DNA of 64,000 nucleotides. Source: Gemmatimonas sp. (lineage in GTDB: Bacteria > Gemmatimonadota > Gemmatimonadetes > Gemmatimonadales > Gemmatimonadaceae). The stretch is from contig JANYJW010000008.1 of assembly GCA_025361705.1 (NCBI GenBank), forward strand, positions 1-64,000. The letters run 5' to 3'. The position numbers were made by a program, and so were the translations under genes. This document shows, one piece after another, positions 54,443 through 63,175 of the stretch (within the stretch, counting starts at the first letter, position 1; the number at the start of each line of letters is the position of its first letter). The notes beneath the pieces were generated by a model, which saw nothing but the letters and a program-made list of their open reading frames with translations, had not been told where the DNA came from and did not search any database.

Positions 54443-54572
54443 GACGGAAGGTAGTGCGCAAATGGCCGGGCGGCACGCCCCGGGGCATTGTGGAATTCGC
54501 GCGCCACGCCATCTTCAGCGGCATTGCTCCGGGCAGACCAGCTGCCGTTCACCCTCTCCGCGCCGACTCTCG

Positions 54573-55703
54573 ATGTCAACGACCTACGCGGCCATTACCG
54601 GCTGGGGCAAGTGCATGCCGCCCGCCGTCCTGACCAACGACGATCTTTCGACGTTCCTCGAGACCAATGACGAGTGGATCACCTCGCGCACCGGCATGAA
54701 GGAGCGCCGCGTCTCGCATGTCCCGGCCATGGAACTGGCCACCGTCGCCGCGGCGCGCGCCCTGGCGTGTGCTGGCCTGGACGTGGGCGACGTGGACCTC
54801 ATCGTATACGGCAGCACCAGTTACGAGGAGCAGGCGCCCAACAGCGCGTCGGGCGTGCAGTTCGCGCTTGGGGCCACGCGCGCGGCCGCCATGGACGTCA
54901 ACAGCGCCTGCACGAGCTTCCTGTACGGCCTGTCCTCCGCCACAGCGATGATCCGCACCGGCATGGTACGCAACGCCGTCGTCATCGGCGTCGAGCTCGT
55001 CAGCCGGTACATGGACTGGAGCAACCGCAATGTGGCCGTGTTGTTCGGCGACGGCGCCGCCGCGGTGGTGCTGCAGGCCAGCGACCGCGAAGAAGGGGTG
55101 CTCGGCAGCGTGCTGGGCTGCGATGCCGAGGCGCGCGCCACGCTGCGCATCCGCGGATTCGGCTGCGGCTACGCCAATCGCGGCATCACCCTGGGCGACA
55201 CGCTGTGGGATTTCGACGGCCCGCAAATTTTCAAGCGCGCGGTCAAGGGCATGAGCGAAGCGTCGGCCAAGGTGATGGCCCTGTGCGGCGTCACGGCCGA
55301 CCAGGTGGATCTCTGCATCCCGCATCAGGCAAACCTCCGCATCATCGAAGGCGTGGCCAAGTACGCCGGCGTGCCGATGGAGAAGGTGATGCTCACAGTG
55401 CACAAGTACGGCAACATGAGCGCCGCCACCGTGCCCGTGGCGCTGGTCGACGCGCTCGAGGAAGGACGCGTGCGCCCAGGCGCCACGCTGCTGATGCCGG
55501 CATTCGGCGCGGGCCTCACCTTCTGCTCCCTCGTGGTCAAGTGGGGCGATCGCGTGACGCCACGCGGCACCTCCGACCGCGCGCTACCGCCCGCCACGCA
55601 GACCGCGCTGGAGATGGTCAATGACATCCGCGCGCAGCAGGACGCACATGGCCGGTCGCACGCCGGGCTGACGTCGATGGTCTTTGTGGAATCGCAATCC
55701 TGA
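54573..55703 (+). CDS. 3-oxoacyl-ACP synthase III-like ketosynthase (FabH/OleA type)
   Basis: 376 residues from the ATG at 54573; longer open frames upstream are antisense to the HEAT gene. The Cys-His-Asn triad of KAS III is present: C113 in DVNSACTSFLYGL, H251 in CIPHQANLRI and N281 in KYGNMSAATVP. Length exceeds the typical 317-340, with extra residues around YEEQAPNSASGVQFALG and a C-terminal tail. It condenses an acyl-CoA starter with malonyl-ACP, or two acyl chains as in OleA. With the GMC oxidoreductase convergent next to it, a lipid or specialised metabolite role is possible; housekeeping fatty-acid initiation is equally possible. Confidence 0.85.
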   Translation: MSTTYAAITGWGKCMPPAVLTNDDLSTFLETNDEWITSRTGMKERRVSHVPAMELATVAAARALACAGLDVGDVDLIVYGSTSYEEQAPNSASGVQFALGATRAAAMDVNSACTSFLYGLSSATAMIRTGMVRNAVVIGVELVSRYMDWSNRNVAVLFGDGAAAVVLQASDREEGVLGSVLGCDAEARATLRIRGFGCGYANRGITLGDTLWDFDGPQIFKRAVKGMSEASAKVMALCGVTADQVDLCIPHQANLRIIEGVAKYAGVPMEKVMLTVHKYGNMSAATVPVALVDALEEGRVRPGATLLMPAFGAGLTFCSLVVKWGDRVTPRGTSDRALPPATQTALEMVNDIRAQQDAHGRSHAGLTSMVFVESQS

Positions 55704-55742
55704 CCGGGCGCGCCACACGGACGCCGTCGCGCCCCGCGCGCG

Positions 55743-57371
55743 CTACGTCTTGGCGGGCACCTGCGCCATGGCGTGCTCGGCCAGCGCGGTGATGGTGAGC
55801 GACGGATTGACGCCGGGGTTGGCTGGCATCGCCGAGCCGTCGCAGATCATCAGGTTGACGTAGCCGAAGACACGCTGGTCGCGGTCGATCACGCCGCACG
55901 ACGCGTCGGCGCCAATCACGGCGCCGCCAAGGATGTGCGCCGTCGTGGGAATGTTGGCGGCCGACTCGAGCACGCTGCTCTGCGCCACGCCGCCGGTGTG
56001 CCGGGCAAAGAACTCGGCGGCCGCGTTGGCCAGCGGAATGAAGGTCGGATTCGGCGTGAGCGGGTCCTGCTCGGTGCCGATCGCCACGCCGCGCCCGAAC
56101 CAGCGCTTGCGCGCGCGGAACGCCATCGCGTTGTCGCTCGACTGCATCACGAGGATGATCATTGAGCGCCGGCTCCACCCGAAGGGCCACAGCGTGCCGA
56201 ACGAACGCACCGGATGGCGAAGGAACTGCCAGAGGAGCATGAGCGGACGCGTGCGCCGCGTGCCGTTGCCCGTCAGCGGCGCCTGCAGCAGCGAGATGCC
56301 GTCGCCGTGCTTGCCGTACGTGCACAACTCGATGTGCGTGTCGGCGTCGGGGTGAATGCTGCCGCTGATCGCCACGTCGGCCCACAGTTTCAGCTTGTCG
56401 TCGGGGACCGTGATGGCAAGAATCGACTCGCTGTTGCTGCGCACCAGTGCGCCGAGGCGGTCGCTGAGGCCTGGCAGCGCGCCCCCGTGCTTGAGCGACG
56501 CCAGCAGTTCGCCCGTGCCGAGTGCGCCGCCCGCAAACACCACGCCGCGCGCGGTGAACGTGCGGCGCTCCTTGCGCACCCACGCGCCCGGACGCTGAGT
56601 GGTTACCACGTACCCGTCGCTGCCGTCGGCGGCGCCGATGGGACGCACGTCCACCACGCCGTGCTCCGCGAGCACCGTGGCGCCCTGCTTTTCGGCGAAC
56701 CACAGGTAGTTCTTGAGCAGCGTGTTCTTTGCGCCGTCACGGCATCCGACCATGCAGCTGCCGCAGCGCGTGCATCCCGTACGCGGCGGGCCGGCGCCAC
56801 CGAAATACGGGTCGGGCACTTCCTCGCCCGCCTTGCCGAAGAAGACGCCAACCGGCGTGCGGGTAAAGGTCTCTTCGACGCCGAAGTGCCTGGCCGCCGC
56901 CATCAGCAGGTCCTGGCCGTCACTCCCGAACGGAACAGTCGCCACACCCAGCATGCGCTCGGCGGTGTCGTAGTGCGGCGCCAGTTCGGCGGCCCAGTCG
57001 GCGAGCCCCCGCCACTGCGGATGCTCGAAGAACGCCGGCTTGGCGCGATAGAGCGTATTGGCGTACACCGCGCTGCCGCCGCCCACGGCCGTGCCGCTCG
57101 CGATGAAGATGTCCTTGAACGGCGTGAGTCGGAAGATGCCGCGCATGCCCAGCGACGGCGCCCACAGCCAGCGGCGCAGCTGCCACGTCGTCGCAGCATA
57201 GTCTTCGTCGCGAAAACGCCGGCCCGCTTCGAGCACCGCGACGCGATAGCCCTTGTCCGACAGGCGCAACGCGGAGACGCTGCCACCAAAGCCGGACCCG
57301 ACAATGATCCAGTCGAAGTCGAAATCCGGCGTCACGGCGTGGCCCGGGACGACCCGCCACGCGCCATCCAA
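55743..57371 (-). CDS. GMC family oxidoreductase with cysteine cluster
   Basis: 542 residues. FAD motif WIIVGSGFGGSVSALRLS (21-38). A cysteine cluster C200-x2-C203-x2-C206-x3-C210 (in TGCTRCGSCMVGCRDGAKN) sits inside the substrate domain, as in cholesterol-oxidase-like bacterial proteins; it resembles an Fe-S motif. The C-terminal GMC region has HILGGAVIGADASCGVID and DGSAMPANPGVNPSLTITALAE (conserved catalytic area). It oxidises an alcohol, perhaps a sterol- or hydroxylipid-like substrate. The annotated start is uncertain: GTG at VTPDFDFDW would shorten it by 12 residues. Convergent to the KAS III-like gene, 39 bases apart. Confidence 0.85.
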   Translation of the reverse strand: MDGAWRVVPGHAVTPDFDFDWIIVGSGFGGSVSALRLSDKGYRVAVLEAGRRFRDEDYAATTWQLRRWLWAPSLGMRGIFRLTPFKDIFIASGTAVGGGSAVYANTLYRAKPAFFEHPQWRGLADWAAELAPHYDTAERMLGVATVPFGSDGQDLLMAAARHFGVEETFTRTPVGVFFGKAGEEVPDPYFGGAGPPRTGCTRCGSCMVGCRDGAKNTLLKNYLWFAEKQGATVLAEHGVVDVRPIGAADGSDGYVVTTQRPGAWVRKERRTFTARGVVFAGGALGTGELLASLKHGGALPGLSDRLGALVRSNSESILAITVPDDKLKLWADVAISGSIHPDADTHIELCTYGKHGDGISLLQAPLTGNGTRRTRPLMLLWQFLRHPVRSFGTLWPFGWSRRSMIILVMQSSDNAMAFRARKRWFGRGVAIGTEQDPLTPNPTFIPLANAAAEFFARHTGGVAQSSVLESAANIPTTAHILGGAVIGADASCGVIDRDQRVFGYVNLMICDGSAMPANPGVNPSLTITALAEHAMAQVPAKT

Positions 57372-57404
57372 CCCGCAATGAACACGCCCCGAGCGCGACG
57401 CACG

Positions 57405-58199
57405 CTAGGCTTTCTTCGCGCTCCGACCGCGTCCGCCGCGACGCGTCCGCTTCTTCTTCTTCGGCGCGAGGGCGGTGGGCTCAGTCGCCGCGCGGGCGGC
57501 CGGCGCCTTGGGCATCTGCGCCTTGGGCATCTGCGCCTTGGGCACCTGCGCCTTGGGCACGGGCGCCTTGGACGTGGGCGGCCGAAGGACGGGTATCACC
57601 GGCGCTGGCACGAGAGGTGGCACGGCGTGCGTGACGTGCCTGAGGTGCGTCACGTGCCGCGAGTGCGCCACGGGTGCGTCGTCGAGATATGGCGAGGCGC
57701 CGCGATCGCTGTCGCCAAAGACCTCGGCGGCCGTCTTGCGGTGCACCCGCTTGGCGTGCGGCACGGTCGCCAGCGCCGGCCGCTCATCGGCCGGCAGCAG
57801 GTCCTTGACCATTTCCACGAGCTGGTGGCTGAGATGCTGGCCGTACTTGTACAGCGCAATCACCCGCTGCTTGTTGCCGAGCAGGAACGCGAGGATTGCA
57901 CGGTCCTTCTTGGCCGCGTTGCACGCCTTGCAGCAGAGCACCAGGTTGTCGCGCCGGTCGTACGCCGTCTGGCCCCGTCGCGGCGTCACGTGATCGAGCG
58001 TCACCGAGCGCACGGGGATGATGCTCTCGCAATACGCGCACACCGGCCCGTGCTGCGCGAGGAGCCACTCGCGCGTGTCGGTGTACGCCGCGCGACCCGT
58101 GGGCACCGACGTGAGCGTCACCTTGGGTGCGGCGGAATACGCGCCGCGCTTGCTGCGGCGGGACCGGCGGCGTGGGCCGGTGGGCGGCTTGGCCGTCAT
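57405..58199 (-). CDS. HNH endonuclease with basic low-complexity tail
   Basis: 264 residues. HNH fold: paired cysteines C54/C57 (CAYC), D69-H70 in TLDHVTPRRGQ, N85, and CCKAC (C90, C93). The N-terminus is very basic (RRRSRRSKRG). The C-terminal half contains consecutive PKAQM-type pentapeptides (PKAPVPKAQVPKAQMPKAQ and continuing), then a Lys/Arg tail. This HNH subgroup with a zinc knuckle is common in phage and genome-defence loci, but many are standalone and of unknown role. The repeat and tail may bind nucleic acid nonspecifically. No partner genes for restriction are visible. Confidence 0.85.
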   Translation of the reverse strand: MTAKPPTGPRRRSRRSKRGAYSAAPKVTLTSVPTGRAAYTDTREWLLAQHGPVCAYCESIIPVRSVTLDHVTPRRGQTAYDRRDNLVLCCKACNAAKKDRAILAFLLGNKQRVIALYKYGQHLSHQLVEMVKDLLPADERPALATVPHAKRVHRKTAAEVFGDSDRGASPYLDDAPVAHSRHVTHLRHVTHAVPPLVPAPVIPVLRPPTSKAPVPKAQVPKAQMPKAQMPKAPAARAATEPTALAPKKKKRTRRGGRGRSAKKA

Positions 58200-58334
58200 C
58201 GACGGACTCGAACGAGTGCAGGCATGATACGAGGAAGATAGGTGCCCGCGCCGCTCATGGATAGGAATTGCGAACAGCGCCGGGCGTGTGATCGCCCGGC
58301 GCTGCCCGCAGTGCTGCCTGGGCCCGCCCGTGGC

Positions 58335-59261
58335 CTACGGCTTCTTCGGCGCGGCCGCGGTGGCCTGGCCCTTGGTCTTGTACGCCAGGTCGGGCGGTGC
58401 ATCGCCCTTGGGCCAATCGAGCTCCTTGCCGGCAAAATCCGGGCGCGGCCGCGTGAGGATGAACCCGGCCACGTCGTACGAGATCGAATCAGCCACGAAG
58501 CCTGGCGCATCGAACGGCATGTGGTGGTGCACAAAGGCGGCTACGATACGCGAGCGCGACATGTCCGATCCCACGCTGAACGAGCCCTTGCCCCACAGCG
58601 GCGGGCCGGGATTGGCGATGCCCAGGCTCTTCCCGCTCTGGCCATCGGCGCCGTGGCACCGCGCGCAGTACATGGCAAACTGCGACTTCCCGCGCACGGT
58701 GTCGGGCGGCAACGGGGCCAGAGAGTCGACCGCGAGGCCCCACCGAACACCGCCAGCGGGCACCATGCTCGACAGCCATGTCATGTACGCCACGATGTCA
58801 CGCAGGTCGGCACTCCCGGCGGCGAGCGCCTTGCCGTTCAGGCTGCGCACAAAGCACTCGTTGATGCGGTCCTCGAGCGAGACCGTCGCGCCAACGCGGG
58901 CGAAGTAGCTCGGATACCGGCCCGACACGCCAACCCAGGTATTGCCGAACGGCTTGCGCCCCTTGTTCAAGTGGCACGAGGTGCAACGCAACTCGTTGCC
59001 CACGTGCGCCGGCAGCGAATCCCGTGTGGCCGTCAGCAGCGCCAACCCGCGCACCACCGATGCCGACGCGGACCCGTTGGTCAGCAGGGACTCGGCCGGC
59101 GTCGGGAGAATGGTGTCGACGGTGGCGGCGGTCTTGGCGGCCGGAACGCTCGAACCGCCACCGCAGGATGCCGCAAGCATGAACCCGAGCACGAGAATGG
59201 CACCGAACCGCACGCGTGGAACGGTGCGCGCGAACACCACATGACTCGCCGTGATATGCAT
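58335..59261 (-). CDS. TsdA-like dihaem cytochrome c, copy 1
   Basis: 308 residues from the ATG at 59261. Lipobox LAASC (C33). Two haem motifs CTSCH (93-97) and CARCH (199-203). The segment SLEDRINECFVRSLNG carries C136, the position that provides the unusual Cys haem ligand of thiosulfate dehydrogenase TsdA; MPF near 240 resembles the second-haem Met area. TsdA interconverts thiosulfate and tetrathionate, but electron-transfer roles are also possible. The open frame extends to 59402 only by translating the heptamer array (MADGRWQ repeats), so I trim it. Paralogue of the gene at 59410. Confidence 0.85.
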   Translation of the reverse strand: MHITASHVVFARTVPRVRFGAILVLGFMLAASCGGGSSVPAAKTAATVDTILPTPAESLLTNGSASASVVRGLALLTATRDSLPAHVGNELRCTSCHLNKGRKPFGNTWVGVSGRYPSYFARVGATVSLEDRINECFVRSLNGKALAAGSADLRDIVAYMTWLSSMVPAGGVRWGLAVDSLAPLPPDTVRGKSQFAMYCARCHGADGQSGKSLGIANPGPPLWGKGSFSVGSDMSRSRIVAAFVHHHMPFDAPGFVADSISYDVAGFILTRPRPDFAGKELDWPKGDAPPDLAYKTKGQATAAAPKKP

Positions 59262-59333
59262 CGACCACACCCCTGAACCAAGAAGAGATGAATGAACTTG
59301 CCAGAACTCCCGCCCCACAACCAGCCCGTAAGT

Positions 59334-59417
59334 TGCCATCTGCCTTCTGCCATCTGCCATCTGCCATCTGCCATCTGCCATCTGCCATCTGCCTTCTGCC
59401 ATCTACCTTCTACCGTC
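59334..59417. repeat. Twelve-unit heptamer array
   Basis: From 59334 come TGCCATC, TGCCTTC, six TGCCATC, TGCCTTC, TGCCATC, and two degenerate units (TACCTTC, TACCGTC) that run into the stop codon of the gene ending at 59410. It separates the two TsdA-like genes. Because 7 bases times 3 is 21, the array reads as an open frame of repeated MADGRWQ in reverse, which creates a false N-terminal extension. Confidence 0.92.
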
Positions 59418-60318
59418 TCGTCTTCCCCACCCCTCGCGTGGCATACGCTACATCCACCGGCGGATCCCCCTTGGGCCAGTCGAGTTCCTTGCCCGGCAGG
59501 TCAGGGCGCGGCCGCGACGTCACGTACGCCGCCACGTCAAAGGCGTCCTGATTGGCCATCGTTCCCGGCTGATCAAACGGCATGTGCCGGTGCACGAACG
59601 CCGCCATTACCCGCACACGCGCCATCCCCGCCCCGATGTTGAATGACCCGCTCCCCCACAGCGGCGGGCCGGCATTGACCATCTTTGTCGCCAGCATCCC
59701 CTGCCCGTCCGTCGCGTGGCACCGGGCGCAGGACAGCAGATAGACCTGTGACCCGCGCGCCGTGTCTCCGGGCAGCACGGCCAGCGAGTCGATGCCGTTG
59801 CCCAGCGTGCGCTGCCCCGATACGGAGCCGCGCGACAGCCACGAGATGTACGACACGATGTCGCGCATGTCATCACCGTCCACGGCAAGCGCACTCCCGT
59901 TCAGGCTGCGGCGAATACAGTCGTTAATGCGGTCCTCCAGACGCATCACCGCGCCAGCGCGCGACCGATACTGCGGGAAGCGCCCATACACGCCCACCCA
60001 AGGCATCGCGAAGGCGCGGCGCCCCTCGTTGAGGTGGCACGACACGCAACGCAGCTGGCTGCCCACGTTATGCGGCAGCGAATCGCGCGTGGCCGTCACC
60101 AGCGCCAACCCGCGGCGGATCGACGCCGACATTGGGTCCGCATGCAGCGACGTGTCCGACGGCGCGGCCAGCAACAGCGTATCACGGGCCGTCGTCACTC
60201 GGCCGCGCGCGGCCGAGCCGCCGTCGCACGCCACCGACAGCGGGAGCACCGCCGCGGCTAGCAGCGCCGTCGTCACGCGCCACCGCGCCCCACCGCGCTG
60301 AACGTGTGCAATTCGCAT
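59410..60318 (-). CDS. TsdA-like dihaem cytochrome c, copy 2
   Basis: 302 residues. Lipobox LSVAC (C31). Haem motifs CVSCH (91-95) and CARCH (197-201), and C134 in RLEDRINDCIRRSLNG, so the Cys ligand position is conserved here too. The C-terminal segment RPRPDLPGKELDWPKGDPPV is nearly identical to that of copy 1, showing a tandem duplication. Both are probably periplasmic lipoproteins in thiosulfate/tetrathionate or related electron transfer. The order is copy 2 first, then copy 1. The start at 60318 lies 87 bases from the divergent gene at 60406. Confidence 0.86.
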   Translation of the reverse strand: MRIAHVQRGGARWRVTTALLAAAVLPLSVACDGGSAARGRVTTARDTLLLAAPSDTSLHADPMSASIRRGLALVTATRDSLPHNVGSQLRCVSCHLNEGRRAFAMPWVGVYGRFPQYRSRAGAVMRLEDRINDCIRRSLNGSALAVDGDDMRDIVSYISWLSRGSVSGQRTLGNGIDSLAVLPGDTARGSQVYLLSCARCHATDGQGMLATKMVNAGPPLWGSGSFNIGAGMARVRVMAAFVHRHMPFDQPGTMANQDAFDVAAYVTSRPRPDLPGKELDWPKGDPPVDVAYATRGVGKTRR

Positions 60319-60405
60319 GGCGCAATCTTCGCCACCAGCACCGCATCCGGCAACACGCGCCGCGGTAAGCTTTGCGCGCGCCGCGCGCCGCTGGCAACTT
60401 CAGGG

Positions 60406-63168
60406 ATGCTCATTCCCCTCGTACTCGCCCTCCAGGTCCGCGCCGCGGCCCCGCCGCCCCTTCCCCAGCGCAATGTGCCCGACCCGGGCGTCATCGCCAC
60501 CGACCAGCGCGTCACGCCAGCCGGCGTGCAGTCGGTCTTCAAGGGACGCGTGGGCGGCGTGCGCTTTGGCGCGACCAGCAGCGTACTCTGGGTCGCCGCG
60601 CCGGGCGGCGCATACCTGCTCAACTGGACCGACAACCGCGTGATCGCGCATGGCGCCTACGACGGTCGGCCCGGCGTGCACGGCGTGGCGTACGACGCGA
60701 GAACCGACCGCACGTACGTCACGAGCGTGGGCCGTCTGCCAGCGGCGGTCGCCAACAACCGGCTCCCCGGCGCTAAGGAGCAGCCGGGCGCGCGCGTCAT
60801 CGCGCAGGTGCGCGCGTTCACCAGACGGACCGAGCCGCTGGATACCTTGACCCCGACGCCGCAGGCGGATCGTGCGTTCGCCTCCGATTCGTTGGGCGAC
60901 TACATGGCCGGCGCGCCGTCGGTGGCCGCCGCAAGAAACAGCACCGGGCATCGCCCGCTCATCGTGCCCCTGCCGGCCAACGACCAGATCGCCGTGCTCG
61001 ACGCCGACAACGGCGCTCGCCTGGGCATCGTCGCCCTTGGCGTGCTGCCCGTGGCCAGCGTCACCGCGACCGACGGCGCCACCGCGTGGGTGAGCGTCTT
61101 CGGGGGCGCCAAGCCCACGGGGAGAGAACGCGCCGCCATGCAATGCTGCGACCCGCGCGTCGAGCCAGTGCGCGTGGACGCGCGCGGCATCGCGCTGCGC
61201 GGCAGCGTGGTGCAGGTGAACCTCGTCACGCTGCGCGTGACCGCCACCGTCGAGACGGGCCTGCACTCCACGGGCCTGGCGTGGGACCAGTCGCGCGGCC
61301 TGCTGTACGTGGCCAACGGCAACTCCGACGATGTCTCGCTCATCGACACCCGCACGGCCAGGAGCCTGGGCACCATCAGCATCGCGCCGTTCCACGAGCG
61401 GAAGATCGGCCTCGCCCCCACCGCCGTGGCGCTCACCCCCGACGGCCGCACGCTCTTTGTCGCCCTCGGCGGCATCAACGCCGTGGCGCAGTTCGACGTC
61501 AGCGGCGGCACGGCCGCGTCGGCCAGGCTGCGTGGACTCATCCCCACGGGCTGGTATCCCACGTCGCTCGACATCAGCGCCGACGGCACCACGCTCGCCG
61601 TCGGCACGCTCCTCGGCGTCGGCTCGGGACAGGGCGAGACCTCCGGCCATCCGGGGGCGACGGGGGGTTACGTGCATGCCAATCGCGGGTCGGTGAACGT
61701 CATCGCCCTGCCGGGCGCCGCGCAGCTCACGGCCTACACCACGAGCGTGGCGCAGAACAACCGGCTGACCCTCACCGGGGACGCCGCACGTGACATCGCC
61801 CCGCGCCGAAACCTCGCCGCGCGGGCCGTGCCCGATCGCCCCGGCGAGCCGAGCGCCATCCAGCATGTCGTCTTCATCGTCCGCGAGAACCGCACCTACG
61901 ATCAGGTGCTGGGCGACCTCGGCAAGGGCGCCAGCGATCCCGCGCTCACGATGTATGGACGCGACGTCACGCCCAATGCGCACGCGCTGTCCGAGCAATT
62001 CGTGACGCTCGACCACTTCTTTGCGAGCGGCGGCAACAGCGCCGACGGACACCAGTGGCTCACGCAGGCCAATGAGACGGAGTATCCGTACTGGCCGCTC
62101 TATCTCGGGCGCAGCTACCCCAGCGAGGGCGAGGACGCGCTCACGTATTCCAGCGGCGGCTTCTTGTGGGAGGCCGCGCAGCGCCTGCACAAGACCGTCA
62201 GCATCTTCGGCGAGTACGCCCCGTCACCCAAGAACGAGACGGCGAAGATCCGCAGCGATGTGCTCGCCGAGTGGAAGGACCGCGCCGCGCTTCCGGCGGG
62301 CCACTTCCGCACGCGCTTCAAGGGACTGTACGACACGCACAGCGACATCCCGTCGCTCGACCGCGCGCTCGTGCGCGAATATCCCGGCTGGTCGCAGGGC
62401 GTCCCCGACGTCGCCAAGGCCGAGGTGATCCTCGACCATTTGCGCGACTGGGAGACGGCCCGCGCGATGCCCGACCTCGTGATGGTCATCTTGCCCAGCG
62501 ACCACACCGTAGGCACCAGCGAGGGATGGTGCACGCCCAAGGCGTGCGTGGCCGACAACGACCTTGCGCTCGGCAAGATCGTCGAAGGGCTCAGCCGTTC
62601 GTCCTTCTGGCCCTCGATGGCCATCCTCGTCGTCGAGGACGACGCGCAGGACGCCGTGGACCACATCGATGGCCACCGCACGGTGGCGCTCGTCGCAAGT
62701 CCGTACGCGCGGCGCGGCATCGTCGACAGCACGTTCTACAGCCAACCGTCCATGGTGAAAACCGTGGAGCTGATGCTCGGCCTGCCGGCGCTGTCGATGT
62801 TCGACCTCGTGGCCACGGACATGCGGGCGAGTTTCATCGCCGAGGGCGCGACGCCCGATCCCACCCCGTACACGGCGCTCGAGCCGCAGCAGAGTGTGTA
62901 CGAACGCAATCTCAAGGTCGGCGCGATCACCGGGCCGCACGCTGCCGAACGCCGTGCGGCAGCGCGGGCGAGCGCGCGCATGAACTTCGCCGAACCCGAC
63001 GCCGCGCCGTCAGGGGCGCTGAATGAGATTCTCTGGCACGATGCGCGCGGATGGAACGTGAAGTATCCGGGCGTGAAGCGCGCTGTCTTCTTCCCGCTCA
63101 CCATCGACCTCACGGACGATGAGCGAGAGGAGCGCAACGAACGACGCCCAGTTCCGCCACGTCGCTAG
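60406..63168 (+). CDS. YncE-like propeller fused to alkaline-phosphatase-like phosphoesterase
   Basis: 920 residues from the ATG at 60406 (MLIPLVLALQVRAAAPP); an upstream GTG at 60304 would overlap the neighbouring gene start. The N-terminal half (about 40-485) is a seven-bladed-type propeller: LIVPLPANDQIAVLDADNG, LLYVANGNSDDVSLIDTRT, ALTPDGRTLFVALGGINAVA. The C-terminal half begins HVVFIVRENRTYDQVLGDLG and has FASGGNSADGHQWLTQA, VMVILPSDHTVGTSEG and ILVVEDDAQDAVDHIDGHR (metal-binding Asp/His cluster), as in phospholipase C/acid phosphatase relatives. It is secreted and likely hydrolyses a phosphoester. Convergent with the truncated gene at 63176. Confidence 0.88.
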   Translation: MLIPLVLALQVRAAAPPPLPQRNVPDPGVIATDQRVTPAGVQSVFKGRVGGVRFGATSSVLWVAAPGGAYLLNWTDNRVIAHGAYDGRPGVHGVAYDARTDRTYVTSVGRLPAAVANNRLPGAKEQPGARVIAQVRAFTRRTEPLDTLTPTPQADRAFASDSLGDYMAGAPSVAAARNSTGHRPLIVPLPANDQIAVLDADNGARLGIVALGVLPVASVTATDGATAWVSVFGGAKPTGRERAAMQCCDPRVEPVRVDARGIALRGSVVQVNLVTLRVTATVETGLHSTGLAWDQSRGLLYVANGNSDDVSLIDTRTARSLGTISIAPFHERKIGLAPTAVALTPDGRTLFVALGGINAVAQFDVSGGTAASARLRGLIPTGWYPTSLDISADGTTLAVGTLLGVGSGQGETSGHPGATGGYVHANRGSVNVIALPGAAQLTAYTTSVAQNNRLTLTGDAARDIAPRRNLAARAVPDRPGEPSAIQHVVFIVRENRTYDQVLGDLGKGASDPALTMYGRDVTPNAHALSEQFVTLDHFFASGGNSADGHQWLTQANETEYPYWPLYLGRSYPSEGEDALTYSSGGFLWEAAQRLHKTVSIFGEYAPSPKNETAKIRSDVLAEWKDRAALPAGHFRTRFKGLYDTHSDIPSLDRALVREYPGWSQGVPDVAKAEVILDHLRDWETARAMPDLVMVILPSDHTVGTSEGWCTPKACVADNDLALGKIVEGLSRSSFWPSMAILVVEDDAQDAVDHIDGHRTVALVASPYARRGIVDSTFYSQPSMVKTVELMLGLPALSMFDLVATDMRASFIAEGATPDPTPYTALEPQQSVYERNLKVGAITGPHAAERRAAARASARMNFAEPDAAPSGALNEILWHDARGWNVKYPGVKRAVFFPLTIDLTDDEREERNERRPVPPRR

Positions 63169-63175
63169 GCGCTGG

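Noticed and set aside
58335-59402. N-terminal extension of the cytochrome with MADGRWQ repeats
   Set aside because: The residues come from the heptamer array; a proper lipoprotein signal begins later at 59261.
59334-59417. CRISPR array
   Set aside because: Units are 7 bases with no spacers, and no cas genes are present.
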